Assembly (NCBI GenBank): GCA_027073945.1
Contig: JALTEL010000509.1
Span: 1 to 6,252 of the forward strand
Origin: Caldifarciminota bacterium
GTDB taxonomy: Bacteria; WOR-3; Hydrothermia; UBA1063; CAJXJZ01
DNA: 6,252 bases
Direction of reading: 5' to 3'
Shown here piece after piece: positions 6,027-6,252 of this stretch (within the stretch, counting starts at the first letter, position 1; each line of letters starts with the position of its first letter). The notes below the pieces were generated by a model that was not told the DNA's origin, made no database searches, and saw nothing but the letters and a program-made list of their open reading frames with translations. Position numbers and translations under genes: made by a program.

Positions 6027-6194
6027 GTGGAAACTCCAGAACCGGATTATAAGACACTCTATGAGAGGGAAAGAATAGACAGGCTTTTTATAGAAATGGA
6101 AGCAATTAAACTCAGGTATGATGCGATAAATAAAGAGTTTAACGAGCTTGTAAAAAAAGAGGACAACACAAAATGCAACAAGATGACAAATTAA
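6027..6194 (+). CDS. Small charged helical protein, 55 aa, unknown function
   Basis: A GTG start with a strong AGAGGTGA site opens a 55-codon frame ending in TAA at 6192-6194. The product begins METPEPDYKTLYERERIDRL and continues FIEMEAIKLRYDAINKEFNE. It is rich in Glu, Lys and Arg with Leu/Ile/Phe at intervals suggesting one long amphipathic helix or short coiled coil from about residue 8 to 45. There is no signal peptide or membrane segment. I do not recognise a family. It starts 16 nt after the fibre stop and overlaps the putative portal gene by 22 nt, so it is probably translated within the same operon. A fibre-assembly, scaffold-like or portal-associated role is possible, but nothing in the sequence shows it. 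Confidence 0.65.
   Translation: METPEPDYKTLYERERIDRLFIEMEAIKLRYDAINKEFNELVKKEDNTKCNKMTN
6154..6162 (+). promoter_or_regulatory. Ribosome binding site for the portal-like gene
   Basis: The AAAAAGAGG stretch lies 10 bases before the ATG at 6173, inside the preceding 55-aa gene. It supports initiation there despite the 22-nt overlap. Confidence 0.5.
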
Positions 6195-6252
6195 AAAAAC
6201 TTATCTCAGGCAGACAATCCCAGCTTGAAAAAGATAAGTCTAATTGGATAGA
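6173..6252 (+). CDS. Probable head-to-tail connector / portal protein, N-terminus only
   Basis: The frame from ATG 6173 stays open to the window edge and gives 26 complete residues. It begins MQQDDKLKKLISGRQSQLEK and continues DKSNWI. The L-x-x-R-x-x-x-L-x-x-x-(R/K)-S-x-W pattern is typical of the first helix of podovirus-type head-to-tail connecting proteins (T7 gp8-like portals), where the next residues are usually a Q-E-(I/L)-A-x-Y-(I/L)-x-P segment. The portal is the dodecameric ring through which terminase pumps DNA, so its place after the terminase genes fits. The short fragment limits certainty: family assignment is by pattern and context only, and the rest of the gene lies outside the window. 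Confidence 0.65.
   Translation, partial: MQQDDKLKKLISGRQSQLEKDKSNWI

Overview
The window is a block of tailed-bacteriophage (or prophage) genome with every recognisable gene on the + strand. It runs from a short replication or regulation module, through DNA packaging, into virion structure, and ends at the start of what looks like a portal (head-to-tail connector) gene. The DNA is AT-leaning, genes are tightly packed, and most starts have strong AGGTGA/GAGG-type Shine-Dalgarno sites. This fits a bacterial host, but no gene here identifies it. The terminase and connector resemble families I associate with short-tailed phages of Proteobacteria and related Gram-negatives. The podovirus assignment is an inference resting mainly on the connector N-terminus.

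Layout: 1-49 may be the tail of an upstream gene. 50-444 is a gene-free, AT-rich leader carrying a perfect 24-bp tandem repeat built from TGTTCA/TGAACA half-sites, a third degenerate copy, and a promoter-like element just before the first gene. 445-927 encodes a winged-helix protein resembling RepL-type replication proteins. 924-1385, overlapping it by ATGA, encodes a RuvC-type Holliday-junction resolvase with its acidic residues intact. A 74-bp AT-rich gap (1386-1459) with promoter-like sequence separates this pair from the packaging genes.

1460-1954 is the small terminase and 1914-3473 the large terminase, with ATPase and nuclease motifs complete. They are followed by an 87-aa protein (3486-3749) of a phage family of unknown function with a GRRxTILTS-like C-terminal motif. 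A 753-aa modular tail fibre (3749-6010) comes next, then a 55-aa charged helical ORF (6027-6194), then the first 26 codons of a probable portal gene (6173 to the edge).

Working together: the wHTH protein probably acts at DNA, possibly at the upstream repeats. The resolvase would remove branches from replicated or recombined DNA before the terminase pair cuts and packages it through the portal. The fibre would recognise the host surface. Nothing here demands a wholly new system. The best leads are the repeat cluster, the uncharacterised 87-aa protein, and a fibre gene placed between terminase and portal with an unassigned C-terminal domain of about 300 residues.
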